Notes: generated by a model from the sequence alone, not told the origin. A stretch of DNA of 64,000 nucleotides from Agarivorans aestuarii (GCF_019670125.1 NZ_AP023033.1:1620501-1684500), one strand, 5' to 3'. Positions 20,048 to 31,032 are shown, counted from the stretch's first letter. Numbers and translations: made by a program.

Positions 20048-21343
20048 ATGACCGCCGTTATGGATCTAGTTTTATGCGCCAAACCTGCCGCCGCTCACTG
20101 GGGCAAAAATGCCTTAATCAGTTTCGAAGCTAATCAAGTCAATGTTCATATCAATTCTGAAGGCCCCGCCCGCCTTCAAGACATTCAAAAAGCGGGGCGC
20201 AAACTAGATGCACAAGGTCTAAAACACCTATCTTTCATTGGCGATAGCTGGGATTTAGAAGCTTGCTGGGCTTTTTATCAAGGTTATTACAACGCCAAGC
20301 AAGATAACCAACTTGATGTTGTAGTGCTCAGTGATGCCGACCAACAGCGCTTTGATGCCCTAAAGGCTGCTGCAGACTGGACTCGCGAAACGATTAATTT
20401 AGGCCCCGCTAAAATATTCCCACAAAGCTTGTGTGAGTCTGCGGCAAACTTTTTAAGTGCTTTGTCACCGGAGCATGTTTCTTATGAGATCATCTCTGGT
20501 GAAGACTTACTCAAACAAGGTTGGGTAGGCACTTACCAAGTGGGCAAAGGTAGCACTCAAGCACCTGCTATGTTACAGCTAGATTTCAACCCAAGTGGTA
20601 ATGCTAGCGAACCTGTTGCGGTGGCACTCGTGGGCAAGGGTATTACTTTTGACTCGGGCGGTTACAGCTTGAAGCCTTCCGATGGCATGTCGATTATGAA
20701 AAGCGACATGGGCGGAGCTGCAACGGTTACTGGTGGTCTTGGCTTAGCTATCGCTAATGGTTTAAACAAGCGAGTTAGGCTTTATTTGTGCTGTGCAGAA
20801 AACATGGTCTCAGGTGACGCATACAAGTTAGGCGATGTGATTCGTTACAAAAATGATGTCACCGTAGAGGTATTAAATACCGATGCAGAAGGTCGCTTGG
20901 TATTAGCTGATGGTTTAATTGCCGCCAGTGAAAAAAAACCAAAAGTTATCATCGACGCCGCAACACTTACTGGCGCCGCTAAAATGGCATTAGGTCGCGA
21001 CTACAACGCAGTGTTTGGTTTTGACGATGACTTAGTTCATCAAGCTCTGCAAGCTGCCAAAACTGAGTTTGAAAAAGCTTGGCCACTGCCTTTAGAACCT
21101 TTTCATAAGGGGCAGATTGGTTCCAATTTTGCCGATATTGCCAATATATCTTCCGGTGAAGGTATGGCGGGTGCATCTACTGCTGCAGCCTTCTTGGCTC
21201 ACTTTGTTGAAAATGCAGAAAAGAACTGGCTACATTTTGATTTGTCTGGCTCTTATCAGAAATCTGGGAATGCACTTTGGGCTACTGGAGCCAAAGGCCA
21301 TGGTATTCGCACAATTTCACGGTTGTTAACTGAGTTGAGCTAA
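20048..21343 (+). CDS. pepB: aminopeptidase PepB
   Basis: M17 leucyl-aminopeptidase family enzyme of 431 residues with two catalytic metals. The metal-site motifs are KGITFDSGGYSLKPS and the family signature NTDAEGRLVLADGL. The chosen ATG follows a GAGGAAG ribosome-binding site; a TTG one codon earlier is less likely. pepB follows iscX in E. coli too, so the end of the isc cluster is conserved. Confidence 0.95.
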   Translation: MTAVMDLVLCAKPAAAHWGKNALISFEANQVNVHINSEGPARLQDIQKAGRKLDAQGLKHLSFIGDSWDLEACWAFYQGYYNAKQDNQLDVVVLSDADQQRFDALKAAADWTRETINLGPAKIFPQSLCESAANFLSALSPEHVSYEIISGEDLLKQGWVGTYQVGKGSTQAPAMLQLDFNPSGNASEPVAVALVGKGITFDSGGYSLKPSDGMSIMKSDMGGAATVTGGLGLAIANGLNKRVRLYLCCAENMVSGDAYKLGDVIRYKNDVTVEVLNTDAEGRLVLADGLIAASEKKPKVIIDAATLTGAAKMALGRDYNAVFGFDDDLVHQALQAAKTEFEKAWPLPLEPFHKGQIGSNFADIANISSGEGMAGASTAAAFLAHFVENAEKNWLHFDLSGSYQKSGNALWATGAKGHGIRTISRLLTELS

Positions 21344-21404
21344 CTTATCATTCACTTACGATATCAATGAGTGATATTCACCAATTTTTAGATGGAGCTA
21401 GTTA

Positions 21405-21830
21405 ATGGCCTTAGAACGTACTTTTTCTATACTTAAACCCGATGTTGTGGCTAAAGACGCAATTGGTGCAATTTATGCGCGCATGGAGTCTGCAGGTTTA
21501 CGTATTGTTGCAGCCAAAATGGTGCATTTGTCGCAAGAACAAGCCGCAGGATTTTATGCAGAACACGAGGGTAAACCGTTTTACCCACCGTTGATTGAGT
21601 TTATGACCTCTGGTCCAATCATGGTGCAAGTGCTTGAGGCTGACAACGCTGTTATGCGTTACCGTGAATTATTGGGTGCAACTAATCCTGCGGAAGCTGC
21701 CGCTGGAACCTTACGTCATGATTTTGGTTCAGGTATGCCACCAAACGGCACCCACGGCTCCGATTCACCTGAGTCTGCGTCGAGAGAAATCGCCTATTTC
21801 TTTGAAGACAATGAGATTTGTCCTAGATAA
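21405..21830 (+). CDS. ndk: nucleoside diphosphate kinase
   Basis: Balances NTP and dNTP pools by phosphate transfer through a phosphohistidine. The active His117 sits in [12 protein letters not shown]. The start [17 protein letters not shown] and 141-residue length are standard. A clear hairpin terminator lies about 70 bases downstream, before rlmN. Confidence 0.98.
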   Translation: MALERTFSILKPDVVAKDAIGAIYARMESAGLRIVAAKMVHLSQEQAAGFYAEHEGKPFYPPLIEFMTSGPIMVQVLEADNAVMRYRELLGATNPAEAAAGTLRHDFGSGMPPNGTHGSDSPESASREIAYFFEDNEICPR

Positions 21831-21898
21831 AGAAAAAGAGGTGAAAGCTTCTTAGGCAAATGTGGCTTAATAGTTAAATACTTATTAGCCGCCAATTA

Positions 21899-21962
21899 GC
21901 GCCGAGTACAGAGTTTAACTGGCTTTCTGCTGTTATTATTTGTACAATTCGGCGCTTTTTTT
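21899..21962 (+). terminator. terminator after ndk
   Basis: GCGCCGA and GTACA pair with TGTAC and TCGGCGC around a large loop with an AAT bulge, followed by seven T residues. The stem is long-range (about 30-base loop), so it is a little less certain than the short hairpins here. Confidence 0.7.
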
Positions 21963-21987
21963 ATTTGGTCGATCGTGGAGTTAAGCG

Positions 21988-23106
21988 ATGAGTGAGACAA
22001 AAACAAATTTACTTGATTTTAATCGAGCGGGATTACGAGAGTTTTTTGCCGAGATAGGTGAAAAGCCATTTCGTGCCGATCAGGTAATGAAGTGGATTTA
22101 CCACTTTGGTGTTGATGATTTCGACCAAATGAACAATATCAATAAAGCTTTACGTGAAAAGCTTAAGCGCCTGGCCGAAGTGCGTGCGCCGGAAATTAGT
22201 ACCGAGCAACGTAGTGCTGACGGAACCATTAAATGGGCGATGTTAGTGGCTGGCCAAGAGATAGAAACCGTTTATATTCCTGAAGGTGAGCGCGCTACCT
22301 TGTGTGTATCTTCACAAGTAGGTTGCGCGTTGGAGTGTACCTTTTGTTCAACTGGGCAACAGGGTTTTAACCGCAACTTAAAAGTTTCTGACATTATCGG
22401 TCAAGTTTGGCGAGCGGCGCAAGTGATCGGCCATAAAGGCATTGAAGGAAAGCGTCCTATTACCAATGTGGTAATGATGGGCATGGGCGAACCTTTGCTA
22501 AACCTAAATAATTTGATCCCTGCCTTAGAATTAATGTTAGATGATAACGGTTATGGCTTGAGTAAGCGTCGTGTAACGGTAAGTACTTCTGGTGTGGTGC
22601 CGGCTTTAGATAAGTTAGGTGACAGGCTTGATGTTGCGCTGGCTATTTCTTTACATGCTCCTAACGATAAATTACGCAGCGAAATTATGCCTATCAATGA
22701 CAAGTATAATATCGAAGCTTTCTTGGCGGGTGTGAAGCGTTATATCGACAAATCAAATGCAAACCGTGGCAAAGTAACCGTGGAGTATGTGCTGCTAAAT
22801 GGCGTAAATGACTCTATGGAGCAAGCCCACGAATTAGCCGAGGTATTGCGCGATACTCCGTGCAAAATAAACTTAATTCCATTTAACCCTTACCCTGGTT
22901 CTCCGTTTACTAAACCAAGTAACAGCCGTGTTGATCGCTTTAGCAAAGTGTTAATGGAATATGGCTCTACCGTGGTGGTGAGAAAAACCCGCGGTGACGA
23001 CATTGACGCGGCCTGTGGACAGCTAGCAGGTGACGTTGTCGACAGAACCAAAAGAACCATGAAAAAACGGATGCAACAGCAAGAAATTTCAGTCACAATT
23101 CAATAA
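21988..23106 (+). CDS. rlmN: dual-specificity RNA methyltransferase RlmN
   Basis: Radical SAM enzyme that makes 2-methyladenosine at A2503 of 23S rRNA and A37 of some tRNAs. The [4Fe-4S] motif [11 protein letters not shown] is present, as is the SAM-binding GMGEPLLN. The second catalytic cysteine lies near the C-terminus in [11 protein letters not shown]. The 372-residue length is normal. A GTGGAG ribosome-binding site precedes the ATG. The following gene, pilF, starts 22 bases after its stop. Confidence 0.97.
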   Translation: MSETKTNLLDFNRAGLREFFAEIGEKPFRADQVMKWIYHFGVDDFDQMNNINKALREKLKRLAEVRAPEISTEQRSADGTIKWAMLVAGQEIETVYIPEGERATLCVSSQVGCALECTFCSTGQQGFNRNLKVSDIIGQVWRAAQVIGHKGIEGKRPITNVVMMGMGEPLLNLNNLIPALELMLDDNGYGLSKRRVTVSTSGVVPALDKLGDRLDVALAISLHAPNDKLRSEIMPINDKYNIEAFLAGVKRYIDKSNANRGKVTVEYVLLNGVNDSMEQAHELAEVLRDTPCKINLIPFNPYPGSPFTKPSNSRVDRFSKVLMEYGSTVVVRKTRGDDIDAACGQLAGDVVDRTKRTMKKRMQQQEISVTIQ

Positions 23107-23128
23107 CTAACCTTATCGAAGGACGGAT

Positions 23129-23902
23129 ATGAAACGCTGGTTGTACTTGTTTTTGGTGGTATTTTTGGTTTCTGGTTGTGTAACCGAAACCCGTGTAAAT
23201 GGCCAAGAAGTAAACAATAAAGATAAACAGCTTAATAAAGATGCTGCCGCTAAAACCCGAATTAGCTTGGCCTTACGTTATTTAGAAGCTGGCGATGCAG
23301 AGCAAGCAAAACGCAATTTGGAACTAGCGCAAGAGTTAGCGCCCAATCTGGTTGATGTTTACATCGCTCAAGCTCACTTTTACCAAAGTGTTCGCCAGCC
23401 AGAGCGAGCCTTAGAGGCTTATAAGCGTGCTAAATCGATAGCCCCGCGCAATGGTGATGTACTTAATAACTACGGCGTGATGCTTTGTAAGCAAAAAGAG
23501 TATGACGAAGCCGAGGCGCTATTTAAGCAAGCTTTGGCTAATCCTGAGTACGTTCAGGTTGCGGGTACCAATGAGAACGCGGGTTTATGTGCCTTAACTG
23601 CTGGCGAATTAGATAAGGCCTTAGATTACTTTACTAGTGCCTTAGCCTATAACATTCGCCGCCCCGCATCTTTACTCGGAGCCACCGAAGTTTACCTCCA
23701 GAAAAATAAACCCGAGCAAGCCCGATTATATCTGCAACGGTATGATAGTATGGCTGAAACTACGGCGGAAAGCGCCTTTGCTTGGGTTCGCTTAGAAAGT
23801 GCGGCTGACAACTTTGCTGAAGAAGCGCGTTGGGGCTTAACCTTACAACAGCAGTTCCCTAAATCTGAACAAACAAAACGATACATCGCTAATGACTACT
23901 AA
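23129..23902 (+). CDS. pilF: type IV pilus biogenesis/stability lipoprotein PilF (PilW)
   Basis: Outer-membrane pilotin needed to localise and assemble the PilQ secretin. A short signal peptide ends in the lipobox LVSGC with the lipidated Cys17. TPR repeats fill the rest (for example LRYLEAGDAEQAKRNLELAQ and APRNGDVLNNYGVMLCKQKE). The 257-residue length is normal. Its end overlaps the rodZ start by 11 bases, as is common for this pair. Confidence 0.93.
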   Translation: MKRWLYLFLVVFLVSGCVTETRVNGQEVNNKDKQLNKDAAAKTRISLALRYLEAGDAEQAKRNLELAQELAPNLVDVYIAQAHFYQSVRQPERALEAYKRAKSIAPRNGDVLNNYGVMLCKQKEYDEAEALFKQALANPEYVQVAGTNENAGLCALTAGELDKALDYFTSALAYNIRRPASLLGATEVYLQKNKPEQARLYLQRYDSMAETTAESAFAWVRLESAADNFAEEARWGLTLQQQFPKSEQTKRYIANDY

Positions 23903-24923
23903 AGCCGAATCAGAGCAAACAGAGCTAAGTGAAGACATTGAAGTGCTTAGCCCTGGGCAGATGCTGCAAGAAGCACGTGTTGCCGCCAAGCTAAGTCAAT
24001 CTCAAGTTGCTGAACGTTTGAAGCTGCGTTTGCAAGTCATCAAAGATATAGAAGGTGATAGCTTCGATAGTGGTCTATCGAGTACTTTTATTAAAGGCTA
24101 CTTGCGTGCTTATGCTCGCTTGCTAAACCTTTCTGAAGACCTAGTGCTTTCTAGCTATACCCACCTGCACGATGCCCATGAACAACGCACAGAAATGCAG
24201 AGCTTTTCTGGGCGGATAAAGCAAGAGACTCATGACAGTCGGCTGATGAAATTCACCTACTTAGTGGGCCTTGGCATTGTTGTTTTGCTGGTTATTTGGT
24301 GGTGGCAAGAAAAGGGTCAACAAGTCGATTTTAGTCAGGCTAGCCCCGCTAGTTCAGAAAGCCGAATGCTAGACCCGACCAGTGAGCCTGAAACTGATGT
24401 TAGTCCTGAACCCAGTGTTGAAAATATCAAAGCGTTAAGTTCTGTTGAAGCAGAAGTGGCTGATGAGCCTTCCGCACAGCCAGTAGAGCTTGTTTCAGAG
24501 CCAGTTGCAGAAGCCGCCAACGAGATTGAAACGCAAGCAAAAGTTGAGCCTCAAGCTGAGCCGGAAACAGTGACTGAAGCTGTAACCGAAACCGCATCGA
24601 GTCAGCCTGTTTCTCAAGCTGCCGAGCCCACTGTAATAGACAGCCCAGAGCCTGAAACAGAAGTAAACCAAGCGACTACTTTAACTGCCTTAAGCATGAG
24701 CTTCGAAAATGAGTGTTGGGTAGAGATTAGGGATGCCACTGGCAAGCGCCTAGTGGCTGACATCAAACAGCCCGGCCAATCACTCTCTGTAACTGGCCCT
24801 TCTCCCTACAGTATCGTGCTTGGCACTAATGCAGGTGTTAGCGTCAGTTACGGACAAGAATCAATCGACTTATCGTTATTTAAGCGCGGTAAAGTTGTGC
24901 GAATGAAAATACCAAACAATTAA
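23892..24923 (+). CDS. rodZ: cytoskeleton protein RodZ
   Basis: Membrane-anchored partner of MreB that helps set rod shape. The N-terminal helix-turn-helix (about residues 20-90, MLQEARVAAKLSQSQVAERL) faces the cytoplasm. A membrane helix lies at about 119-138. A Glu/Pro/Ser-rich linker of roughly 100 residues and the C-terminal periplasmic RodZ domain (ENECWVEIRDATGKRLV) follow. The 343-residue length is typical. The acidic linker is low-complexity and should diverge fast. Confidence 0.94.
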   Translation: MTTKAESEQTELSEDIEVLSPGQMLQEARVAAKLSQSQVAERLKLRLQVIKDIEGDSFDSGLSSTFIKGYLRAYARLLNLSEDLVLSSYTHLHDAHEQRTEMQSFSGRIKQETHDSRLMKFTYLVGLGIVVLLVIWWWQEKGQQVDFSQASPASSESRMLDPTSEPETDVSPEPSVENIKALSSVEAEVADEPSAQPVELVSEPVAEAANEIETQAKVEPQAEPETVTEAVTETASSQPVSQAAEPTVIDSPEPETEVNQATTLTALSMSFENECWVEIRDATGKRLVADIKQPGQSLSVTGPSPYSIVLGTNAGVSVSYGQESIDLSLFKRGKVVRMKIPNN

Positions 24924-24938
24924 GACCTTTCGATTATT

Positions 24939-26036
24939 ATGAATCAACCAACTCCAATTAAACGCCGTAAATCAACACAAATTATGGTGGGTAATGTGCC
25001 AGTGGGCGGAGACGCGCCTATTACTGTGCAGTCTATGACTAATACTCGTACTACTGATGTTGCTGCAACGGTTGACCAAATAAACCGAATTGCCGCAGTG
25101 GGTGGCGATATAGTGCGCGTTTCTGTACCTACCATGGATGCCGCCGAAGCCTTCAAGCAAATTAAGCAGCAGGTATCCATTCCTGTAGTCGCTGATATTC
25201 ATTTCGATTACCGCATTGCTTTAAAAGTGGCGGAGTATGGCGCCGATTGTTTGCGCATTAACCCAGGTAATATTGGTAACGAGCAGCGCATTCGTGCAGT
25301 TGTTGACGCTGCGCGTGAGCGCAACATCCCAATTCGTATTGGTGTGAATGGCGGTTCCTTAGAAAAAGATTTGCAAGAGAAGTACGGAGAACCCACTCCA
25401 GAGGCCTTAGTTGAGTCTGCCATGCGTCATGTGGATATACTTGACCGTTTGAATTTTGACCAGTTTAAAGTGAGTGTGAAAGCCTCTGATGTTTTCCTTG
25501 CTGTGGGCGCTTATCAAGGTTTGGCTAGTCGAATTGACCAACCTTTGCACCTCGGTATTACGGAAGCTGGCGGTTTACGCAGTGGCTCGGTTAAATCTGC
25601 AGTGGGCTTAGGTATGTTATTATCGCAAGGCATCGGCGACACCCTGCGAGTGTCTTTGGCAGCCGATCCGGTAGAAGAGATCAAAGTAGGTTTTGATATT
25701 CTAAAATCTCTACGGATCCGCTCTCGTGGAATTAACTTTATCGCCTGCCCAAGCTGTTCTCGCCAAGAGTTTGATGTTATCTCAACAGTTAACGCGCTAG
25801 AGCAGCGCTTAGAAGATATTGTTGAGCCCATGGACGTATCTATTATTGGCTGCGTGGTAAATGGCCCGGGTGAAGCGCTAATTTCTGACCTAGGCATTAC
25901 CGGTGGCAATAAAAAAAGCGGCTTTTACCAAGATGGCGTGCGGCAAAAAGAGCGTTTTGATAACGATGACCTAGTAGATGCACTCGAAGCAAAGATCCGT
26001 TCGCGCATCGCTATTAAAGACATCACCGAGAGCTAA
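24939..26036 (+). CDS. ispG: 4-hydroxy-3-methylbut-2-en-1-yl diphosphate synthase IspG
   Basis: [4Fe-4S] enzyme of the MEP isoprenoid pathway that reduces the cyclic diphosphate MEcPP to HMBPP. Cluster cysteines are in [10 protein letters not shown] and in [10 protein letters not shown], where the nearby glutamate completes the cluster ligands. The N-terminal TIM-barrel region includes [17 protein letters not shown] and [12 protein letters not shown]. The 365-residue length is normal. It lies between rodZ and hisS, a conserved order, and depends on the Fe-S machinery encoded upstream. Confidence 0.97.
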   Translation: MNQPTPIKRRKSTQIMVGNVPVGGDAPITVQSMTNTRTTDVAATVDQINRIAAVGGDIVRVSVPTMDAAEAFKQIKQQVSIPVVADIHFDYRIALKVAEYGADCLRINPGNIGNEQRIRAVVDAARERNIPIRIGVNGGSLEKDLQEKYGEPTPEALVESAMRHVDILDRLNFDQFKVSVKASDVFLAVGAYQGLASRIDQPLHLGITEAGGLRSGSVKSAVGLGMLLSQGIGDTLRVSLAADPVEEIKVGFDILKSLRIRSRGINFIACPSCSRQEFDVISTVNALEQRLEDIVEPMDVSIIGCVVNGPGEALISDLGITGGNKKSGFYQDGVRQKERFDNDDLVDALEAKIRSRIAIKDITES

Positions 26037-26061
26037 TCTGCATTTAAATTTACCTCTTTGC

Positions 26062-26095
26062 TTAAAGGCCCTATAATCGAGGGCCTTTAATAATT
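26062..26095 (+). terminator. probable terminator after ispG
   Basis: TTAAAGGCCC and GGGCCTTTAA form a perfect 10-bp stem around a 9-base loop, followed by an AT-rich but broken T-tract (TAATAATT). It could also be a processing hairpin upstream of hisS. Confidence 0.6.
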
Positions 26096-26121
26096 ATTGA
26101 CCTGTTTTATTCGAGATTAAT

Positions 26122-27399
26122 GTGGCTAAACAAATACAAGCAATACGTGGCATGAATGATTGCCTACCAAGTGATACTCCCGCTTGGCAGAAGGTAGAAT
26201 CAGTAATTCGAGAGGTGGTGGCAGCCTACGGTTACAACGAAATAAGAATGCCGATTGTAGAAAGCACTGATTTGTTTAAGCGCTCTATCGGTGAAGTGAC
26301 CGATATCGTAGAAAAAGAAATGTATACCTTTGAAGATCGCAATGGTGATAGCTTAACCTTGCGACCCGAAGGCACAGCCTGTTGTGTTCGTGCAGGAAAC
26401 CAAGCAGGTTTGTTGTACAACCAAGAGCAGCGTTTGTGGTATATGGGCCCAATGTTCCGCCATGAGCGTCCACAGAAAGGCCGTTATCGTCAATTCCATC
26501 AAGTTGGTGTTGAGGCTTTTGGTATTGCCAGCTCCGATATAGATGCCGAAGTGATTATTTTGTCTTCGCGCTTCTGGAAAGCTTTCGGTCTAGAAAAACA
26601 CGTTACATTACAGCTTAATAGCTTAGGTTCTAATGAAGCGCGTGCTAATTATCGTGATGCTTTAATTGCTTACTTAGAGCAGCATAAAGAAGCCTTAGAC
26701 GAAGACGCAAAACGTCGCATGTACAATAACCCATTGCGGGTACTCGATAGCAAGAATCCTGAGGTGCAAGCGGTATTGGTTGATGCACCAAGTTTGAGTG
26801 AATACCTCGACCAAGAAAGTAAAGACCACTTCGAGCAGCTATGTGCTCTTTTGGACAATGCTGGCATTGCTTATGAACTAAACCCGCGTTTAGTACGTGG
26901 TCTTGATTATTACAATCGCACGGTATTTGAGTGGGTAACCTCAAGCTTAGGCTCTCAAGGCACAGTTTGTGCCGGCGGTCGTTATGATGGTCTAGTAGAG
27001 CAACTAGGTGGTAAAGCCACTCCTGCTGTTGGCTTTGCTATGGGCATGGAACGTTTAGTTTTATTGCTTGAAACACTCGAGTTACTGGGTGATTTACCAT
27101 CAAGTGCCGATGTTTATGTGATCAATGCTGGAGAAGGGACACTTGGCGCAGCATTTTCATTAGCTGAACAATTGCGAGATGCGTTACCCTCTGTTCGGAT
27201 TATGAGCCACTGTGGTGGTGGAAACTTTAAAAAACAGTTTAAGCGAGCTGACAAGTCAGGCGCTAAAGTGGCCTTAATCATCGGCGAAGATGAATTAGCC
27301 AATCAGCAGGTTACTGTTAAGTACCTACGCGAAGATATTCAACAGCAATGCATCGCTCAATCAGAGTTGGTTGCCTTGCTTAATACCGTATTAGTTTAG
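26122..27399 (+). CDS. hisS: histidine--tRNA ligase
   Basis: Class II aminoacyl-tRNA synthetase that charges tRNA-His. GTG is the start, giving [16 protein letters not shown]. Class II motif 2 is visible ([17 protein letters not shown]), with histidine-binding motifs [15 protein letters not shown] and [14 protein letters not shown], then the C-terminal anticodon-binding domain ([11 protein letters not shown]). It has 425 residues, within one of E. coli. Confidence 0.97.
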   Translation: MAKQIQAIRGMNDCLPSDTPAWQKVESVIREVVAAYGYNEIRMPIVESTDLFKRSIGEVTDIVEKEMYTFEDRNGDSLTLRPEGTACCVRAGNQAGLLYNQEQRLWYMGPMFRHERPQKGRYRQFHQVGVEAFGIASSDIDAEVIILSSRFWKAFGLEKHVTLQLNSLGSNEARANYRDALIAYLEQHKEALDEDAKRRMYNNPLRVLDSKNPEVQAVLVDAPSLSEYLDQESKDHFEQLCALLDNAGIAYELNPRLVRGLDYYNRTVFEWVTSSLGSQGTVCAGGRYDGLVEQLGGKATPAVGFAMGMERLVLLLETLELLGDLPSSADVYVINAGEGTLGAAFSLAEQLRDALPSVRIMSHCGGGNFKKQFKRADKSGAKVALIIGEDELANQQVTVKYLREDIQQQCIAQSELVALLNTVLV

Positions 27400-27412
27400 T
27401 TAAGGAGACGCT

Positions 27413-28048
27413 GTGGACATTTATTCCACTGAGGAACAGCAAGTTCAAGCCATCAAAGACTGGTGGAAGAAAAACGGAACATCAGTTATTGGCGGTTCGG
27501 TACTTGGTTTGGCAGCTGTATTTGGCTGGCGCTACTTTGGCGATTACCAAATTGAGCAAAAAGAAGCGGCTTCAGATGCTTTTCAGCAAGTTGTTAGCCA
27601 ACTTGCCACTAATAACGAAGAGCTAACTCCACTGGCAAATTTTGTAGCTGCAAACCAAGGTGACAAAAACTATTCAGTATTTGCGTCACTATTGTTAGCT
27701 AAAGAATTGGTGGTTAAAGAAGATTACGCTCAAGCGCAAACTCAACTTAACTTAGCCCTAGAAGGTGCACCAGAAGAGCTTAAAGGGATGATTTATACCC
27801 GACTAGCTCGGGTGCAAGCGCAACTAGCAGAGTTTGATAAGGCCTTAGCTAGCCTAGAACGAGTGAATGAGCCTGCTCTAGTAGCAACAGTTGAACTGAT
27901 TAAAGGTGATATCTACTTGCAGCAAGGTGAGCAAGACTTGGCCCGCCAAGCGTATCAAGCTGCAGTAGCCGCTGGTGCTGCTGAGCAAGATCCTAGTGTA
28001 AACCTAAAGCTTAATGATTTAACTGAAGTTGAGGCCGCTAATGGTTAA
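27413..28048 (+). CDS. yfgM: YfgM, ancillary SecYEG translocon subunit
   Basis: Inner-membrane protein with a periplasmic TPR domain that in E. coli contacts SecYEG and periplasmic chaperones. A GTG start follows AAGGAGACGCT. The cytoplasmic N-terminus MDIYSTEEQQVQAIKDWWKK leads into one helix (about residues 24-42); TPR-like repeats make up the rest of the 211 residues. It overlaps the bamB start by eight bases, and the hisS-yfgM-bamB order is conserved. Confidence 0.93.
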   Translation: MDIYSTEEQQVQAIKDWWKKNGTSVIGGSVLGLAAVFGWRYFGDYQIEQKEAASDAFQQVVSQLATNNEELTPLANFVAANQGDKNYSVFASLLLAKELVVKEDYAQAQTQLNLALEGAPEELKGMIYTRLARVQAQLAEFDKALASLERVNEPALVATVELIKGDIYLQQGEQDLARQAYQAAVAAGAAEQDPSVNLKLNDLTEVEAANG

Positions 28049-29231
28049 AGCTTGGCGTTCAGCTAGCTTAGCTTGTTTGCTCGTTGGTTTGTCGGCGTGT
28101 TCTTTGTTCAACTCTGAAGAAGATGTTGTGCAAATGGCGCCAGTACCTGAGTTTGAAAACCAGTTTACGGTGAGCAAGCAGTGGGAAACCCGCGTAGGAA
28201 AAGGCGTTAACGATTACTTCTCGGCGCTGTCTCCGGTTGTAGCCTATGACTCAGTGTTTGCTGCAGCCCGTTATGGTCAAGTGCAGGCCTTTGATTTAGA
28301 AGGTCAGCGTTTATGGCAACAAGACTTATCAAAGGTTGAGAGCAATAACCGCTTTTCAGGAAATACACCTAATGCACGTATATCGGGTGGTTTAACTGCT
28401 GCTTATCGTCGCATTTATTTAGGTACCGAAAATGCGGATGTATTTGCCTTAAATGCCGAGACTGGCGAAATAGTTTGGCAAGCAGAAGTGGCTGGTGAAG
28501 TATTGGCTGCCCCTGCTGTTGAAGATAGTTTAGTTGTAGTGATAACCAGCAATGGCCGCCTTATTGCACTTGATGCTCATAGTGGTGAGCAGAAGTGGGA
28601 TATTAGAATCGATCAGCCTGCATTGTCACTGCGCAGTAAAGCTCCACCTGTTATTTCTAACGGCGCAATTATACTGGGTCGTAGTGATGGTAAAATTGGC
28701 CTGTACCTCTTAGAGAGTGGTCAACTGCTGTTTGAAAGCAAATTAGCTCAGCCTAAAGGCTCAACCGAGATTGATCGAATCGTTGACGTTGATAGCAAAC
28801 CAGCCTTAATTGGTTCTCAGCTTTATGCGGTGGCCTATAACGGAAACTTGGTGTCGGTTAATTTACGTAGCGGTGAAGAAGATTGGAAGCGCAGTTATTC
28901 TGCTTATCAAAATCTTGCTTCTTCGGGTTTAAGCTTATTTGTGACCGACGTTAGTGACAATGTGTACAGCATTGAGCGTAATAACGGTGTAGAGAAGTGG
29001 ACCCAAGGTGCCTTGTCTTATCGTATCGTTACTGCTCCAGCGGTAGACGGAAATAAGGTGCTGGTAGGTGACAGTGAAGGCTATTTATACTGGCTTGATC
29101 GTGAAACCGGCGAGTTTGCTAGCAAAATGTTAGTAGATAAAAGCGGCTTATATGTTGCGCCTGTGATAACCTCCGACAAAATTATCCTTCAAACGCGAAG
29201 TGGTAAGTTAATTGCGCTAGATCGCAGTTAA
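28041..29231 (+). CDS. bamB: outer membrane assembly lipoprotein BamB
   Basis: Eight-bladed beta-propeller lipoprotein of the BAM complex that inserts outer-membrane proteins. The chosen ATG gives a signal peptide with lipobox VGLSAC (Cys20). Repeated PQQ-type blades are seen as AFDLEGQRLWQQ, ALNAETGEIVWQ, ALDAHSGEQKWD and WLDRETGEF. The product has 396 residues. An upstream in-frame TTG lies inside yfgM and is less likely. A hairpin separates it from der. Confidence 0.95.
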   Translation: MVKAWRSASLACLLVGLSACSLFNSEEDVVQMAPVPEFENQFTVSKQWETRVGKGVNDYFSALSPVVAYDSVFAAARYGQVQAFDLEGQRLWQQDLSKVESNNRFSGNTPNARISGGLTAAYRRIYLGTENADVFALNAETGEIVWQAEVAGEVLAAPAVEDSLVVVITSNGRLIALDAHSGEQKWDIRIDQPALSLRSKAPPVISNGAIILGRSDGKIGLYLLESGQLLFESKLAQPKGSTEIDRIVDVDSKPALIGSQLYAVAYNGNLVSVNLRSGEEDWKRSYSAYQNLASSGLSLFVTDVSDNVYSIERNNGVEKWTQGALSYRIVTAPAVDGNKVLVGDSEGYLYWLDRETGEFASKMLVDKSGLYVAPVITSDKIILQTRSGKLIALDRS

Positions 29232-29250
29232 GTTGTTATAATTGTGTACA

Positions 29251-29282
29251 AAAGGCTCATGGTGAATTAACCATGAGCCTTT
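29251..29282 (+). terminator. hairpin between bamB and der
   Basis: A perfect 13-bp stem, AAAGGCTCATGGT / ACCATGAGCCTTT, surrounds a 6-base loop. The T-tract after it is short, so termination may be partial, letting some transcription run into der. Confidence 0.65.
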
Positions 29283-29315
29283 GTCATGTCATGTATTCTA
29301 AAAAATGAGGCCCTT

Positions 29316-30785
29316 ATGCTTCCTGTTGTCGCCTTAGTGGGACGCCCAAATGTTGGCAAATCTACATTATTTAATCGCCTTACACGCAGCAGGGACGCGC
29401 TAGTAGCTGACTTTCCTGGTCTAACTCGCGACCGCAAATACGGACAAGCTAAAGTGGCGGAACAAGAGTTCATTGTTATTGATACTGGCGGTATTGATGG
29501 TGATGAAGAAGGCATTGATGCAATGATGGCCCAGCAATCTTTGCAAGCCATTGAAGAAGCCGATGCAGTGCTATTTTTGGTTGACGCACGTGCTGGGATG
29601 ACTATTGCTGACGAAGCGATTGCTCACCACTTACGTAAACAAGAAAAGAAAGTTTTCTTAGTTGCTAACAAAACTGATGGTATTGATGCCGATGCTGCCT
29701 GTGGTGAATTTTACGCACTGGCCCTTGGTGAAGTTCATCATATTGCAGCGGCACACGGTCGAGGCGTAAACCTACTATTAGAAGAAGCGCTTCGTCCTTT
29801 TGTTACCGAGCAGGCAGAAAATCAAACTGAAGAGCCAGAGTTAGAGCAAGCTGATACTCAAGAAATGACTGAGTCTGAGCTAGATGAATTAGCGCAGAAA
29901 TTTGCCGACTTACCGATTAAGCTGGCAATTGTTGGTCGACCCAACGTAGGCAAGTCTACGCTGACTAACCGGATTTTAGGTGAAGACCGCGTGGTGGTGT
30001 ACGACATGCCAGGTACCACTCGCGACAGCATTTACATTCCTATGCAGCGAGAAGACCAAGATTACATCTTAATTGACACTGCAGGGGTGCGTAAGCGCGG
30101 CAAAGTAACTGAAACCGTCGAGAAGTTTTCAGTGATTAAAACCCTTAAAGCCATTGAAGACGCTAACGTTGTGATGTTAGTTATCGATGCAAAAGACGGT
30201 ATTTCCGATCAAGACTTAAGCCTACTTGGGTTTGTGCTTAATGCCGGTCGTGCCCTAGTGCTTGCGGTTAATAAATGGGATGGTTTAGATAACGAGCACA
30301 AAGAGCGGATAAAAACCGAACTAGATAGACGTTTGGGCTTTATCGACTTTGCTCGGGTTCACTTTATTTCAGCGCTGCATGGAACTGGTGTTGGCCACCT
30401 TTATGAATCTGTACAGGAAGCCTACGCAAGTGCTACTAAGCGGGTTTCTACCTCTATGCTAACCAAGATAATGCAGATGGCTCAAGACGACCATCAGCCA
30501 CCACTAGTGCGCGGTCGTAGGGTTAAATTGCGCTATGCTCATGCTGGCGGTTATAATCCACCCAGAATTGTGGTTCATGGTAATCAGGTAAACTCCTTAC
30601 CAGATGCCTATAAACGTTATTTGATGAATTATTACCGAAAAGCCCTAGAAATTATGGGCACGCCAATTCGGGTTGAATTTAAAGAAGGCGAAAACCCGTT
30701 CTCAGAGAAGAAGTCAAAACTTACTCTAGCGCAAGAACGTCGTCGTAAAAAAATGCAAACTGTAAGCAGGTATAAAAAGAAATAG
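29316..30785 (+). CDS. der: ribosome biogenesis GTPase Der (EngA)
   Basis: Two tandem GTPase domains plus a KH-like C-terminal domain; needed for 50S subunit maturation. The first P-loop is GRPNVGKST near the N-terminus with NKTD as G4; the second is [12 protein letters not shown] with NKWD. An acidic linker joins them. The chosen ATG gives [15 protein letters not shown], preceded by TGAGG; an ATG ten codons upstream lies beside the terminator hairpin. The product has 489 residues and a basic C-terminus. Confidence 0.97.
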   Translation: MLPVVALVGRPNVGKSTLFNRLTRSRDALVADFPGLTRDRKYGQAKVAEQEFIVIDTGGIDGDEEGIDAMMAQQSLQAIEEADAVLFLVDARAGMTIADEAIAHHLRKQEKKVFLVANKTDGIDADAACGEFYALALGEVHHIAAAHGRGVNLLLEEALRPFVTEQAENQTEEPELEQADTQEMTESELDELAQKFADLPIKLAIVGRPNVGKSTLTNRILGEDRVVVYDMPGTTRDSIYIPMQREDQDYILIDTAGVRKRGKVTETVEKFSVIKTLKAIEDANVVMLVIDAKDGISDQDLSLLGFVLNAGRALVLAVNKWDGLDNEHKERIKTELDRRLGFIDFARVHFISALHGTGVGHLYESVQEAYASATKRVSTSMLTKIMQMAQDDHQPPLVRGRRVKLRYAHAGGYNPPRIVVHGNQVNSLPDAYKRYLMNYYRKALEIMGTPIRVEFKEGENPFSEKKSKLTLAQERRRKKMQTVSRYKKK

Positions 30786-30797
30786 CCGGAGTTAGCC

Positions 30798-31031
30798 ATG
30801 AGTATTGAAATAGCTTGCCCAGAGTGTGATGGTGAATTGCAGCATGAACATGACCATTGGTTATGTGGAGCCTGTCATCATAAGTTTTTGCAGACAGTGC
30901 ATTGCGATAAGTGTGATGCCGAGCTAGAAGAGCTAAAAGCCTGTGGTGCAGTAGATTACTTTTGTAACAGCTGTAACGAGTTAAAATCTAAGCGAGCTGT
31001 TATTCGGCGCTACGAGCGCTTAGACAGCTAA
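30798..31031 (+). CDS. yfgJ: zinc-ribbon protein YfgJ
   Basis: A 77-residue protein with four CXXC knuckles (CPEC, CGAC, CDKC, CNSC), enough for two zinc ribbons. It lies just after der, as yfgJ does in E. coli. Function is unknown; nucleic-acid or protein binding is only a guess from the fold. Confidence 0.88.
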   Translation: MSIEIACPECDGELQHEHDHWLCGACHHKFLQTVHCDKCDAELEELKACGAVDYFCNSCNELKSKRAVIRRYERLDS

Positions 31032-31032
31032 T

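Noticed and set aside
25514-25909. 131-codon open frame antisense to ispG
   Set aside because: Fully inside a conserved gene on the other strand; a shadow frame.
26072-26080. TATAAT in the hairpin loop before hisS as a -10 box
   Set aside because: It lies in a terminator-like stem with no matching -35 at proper spacing.
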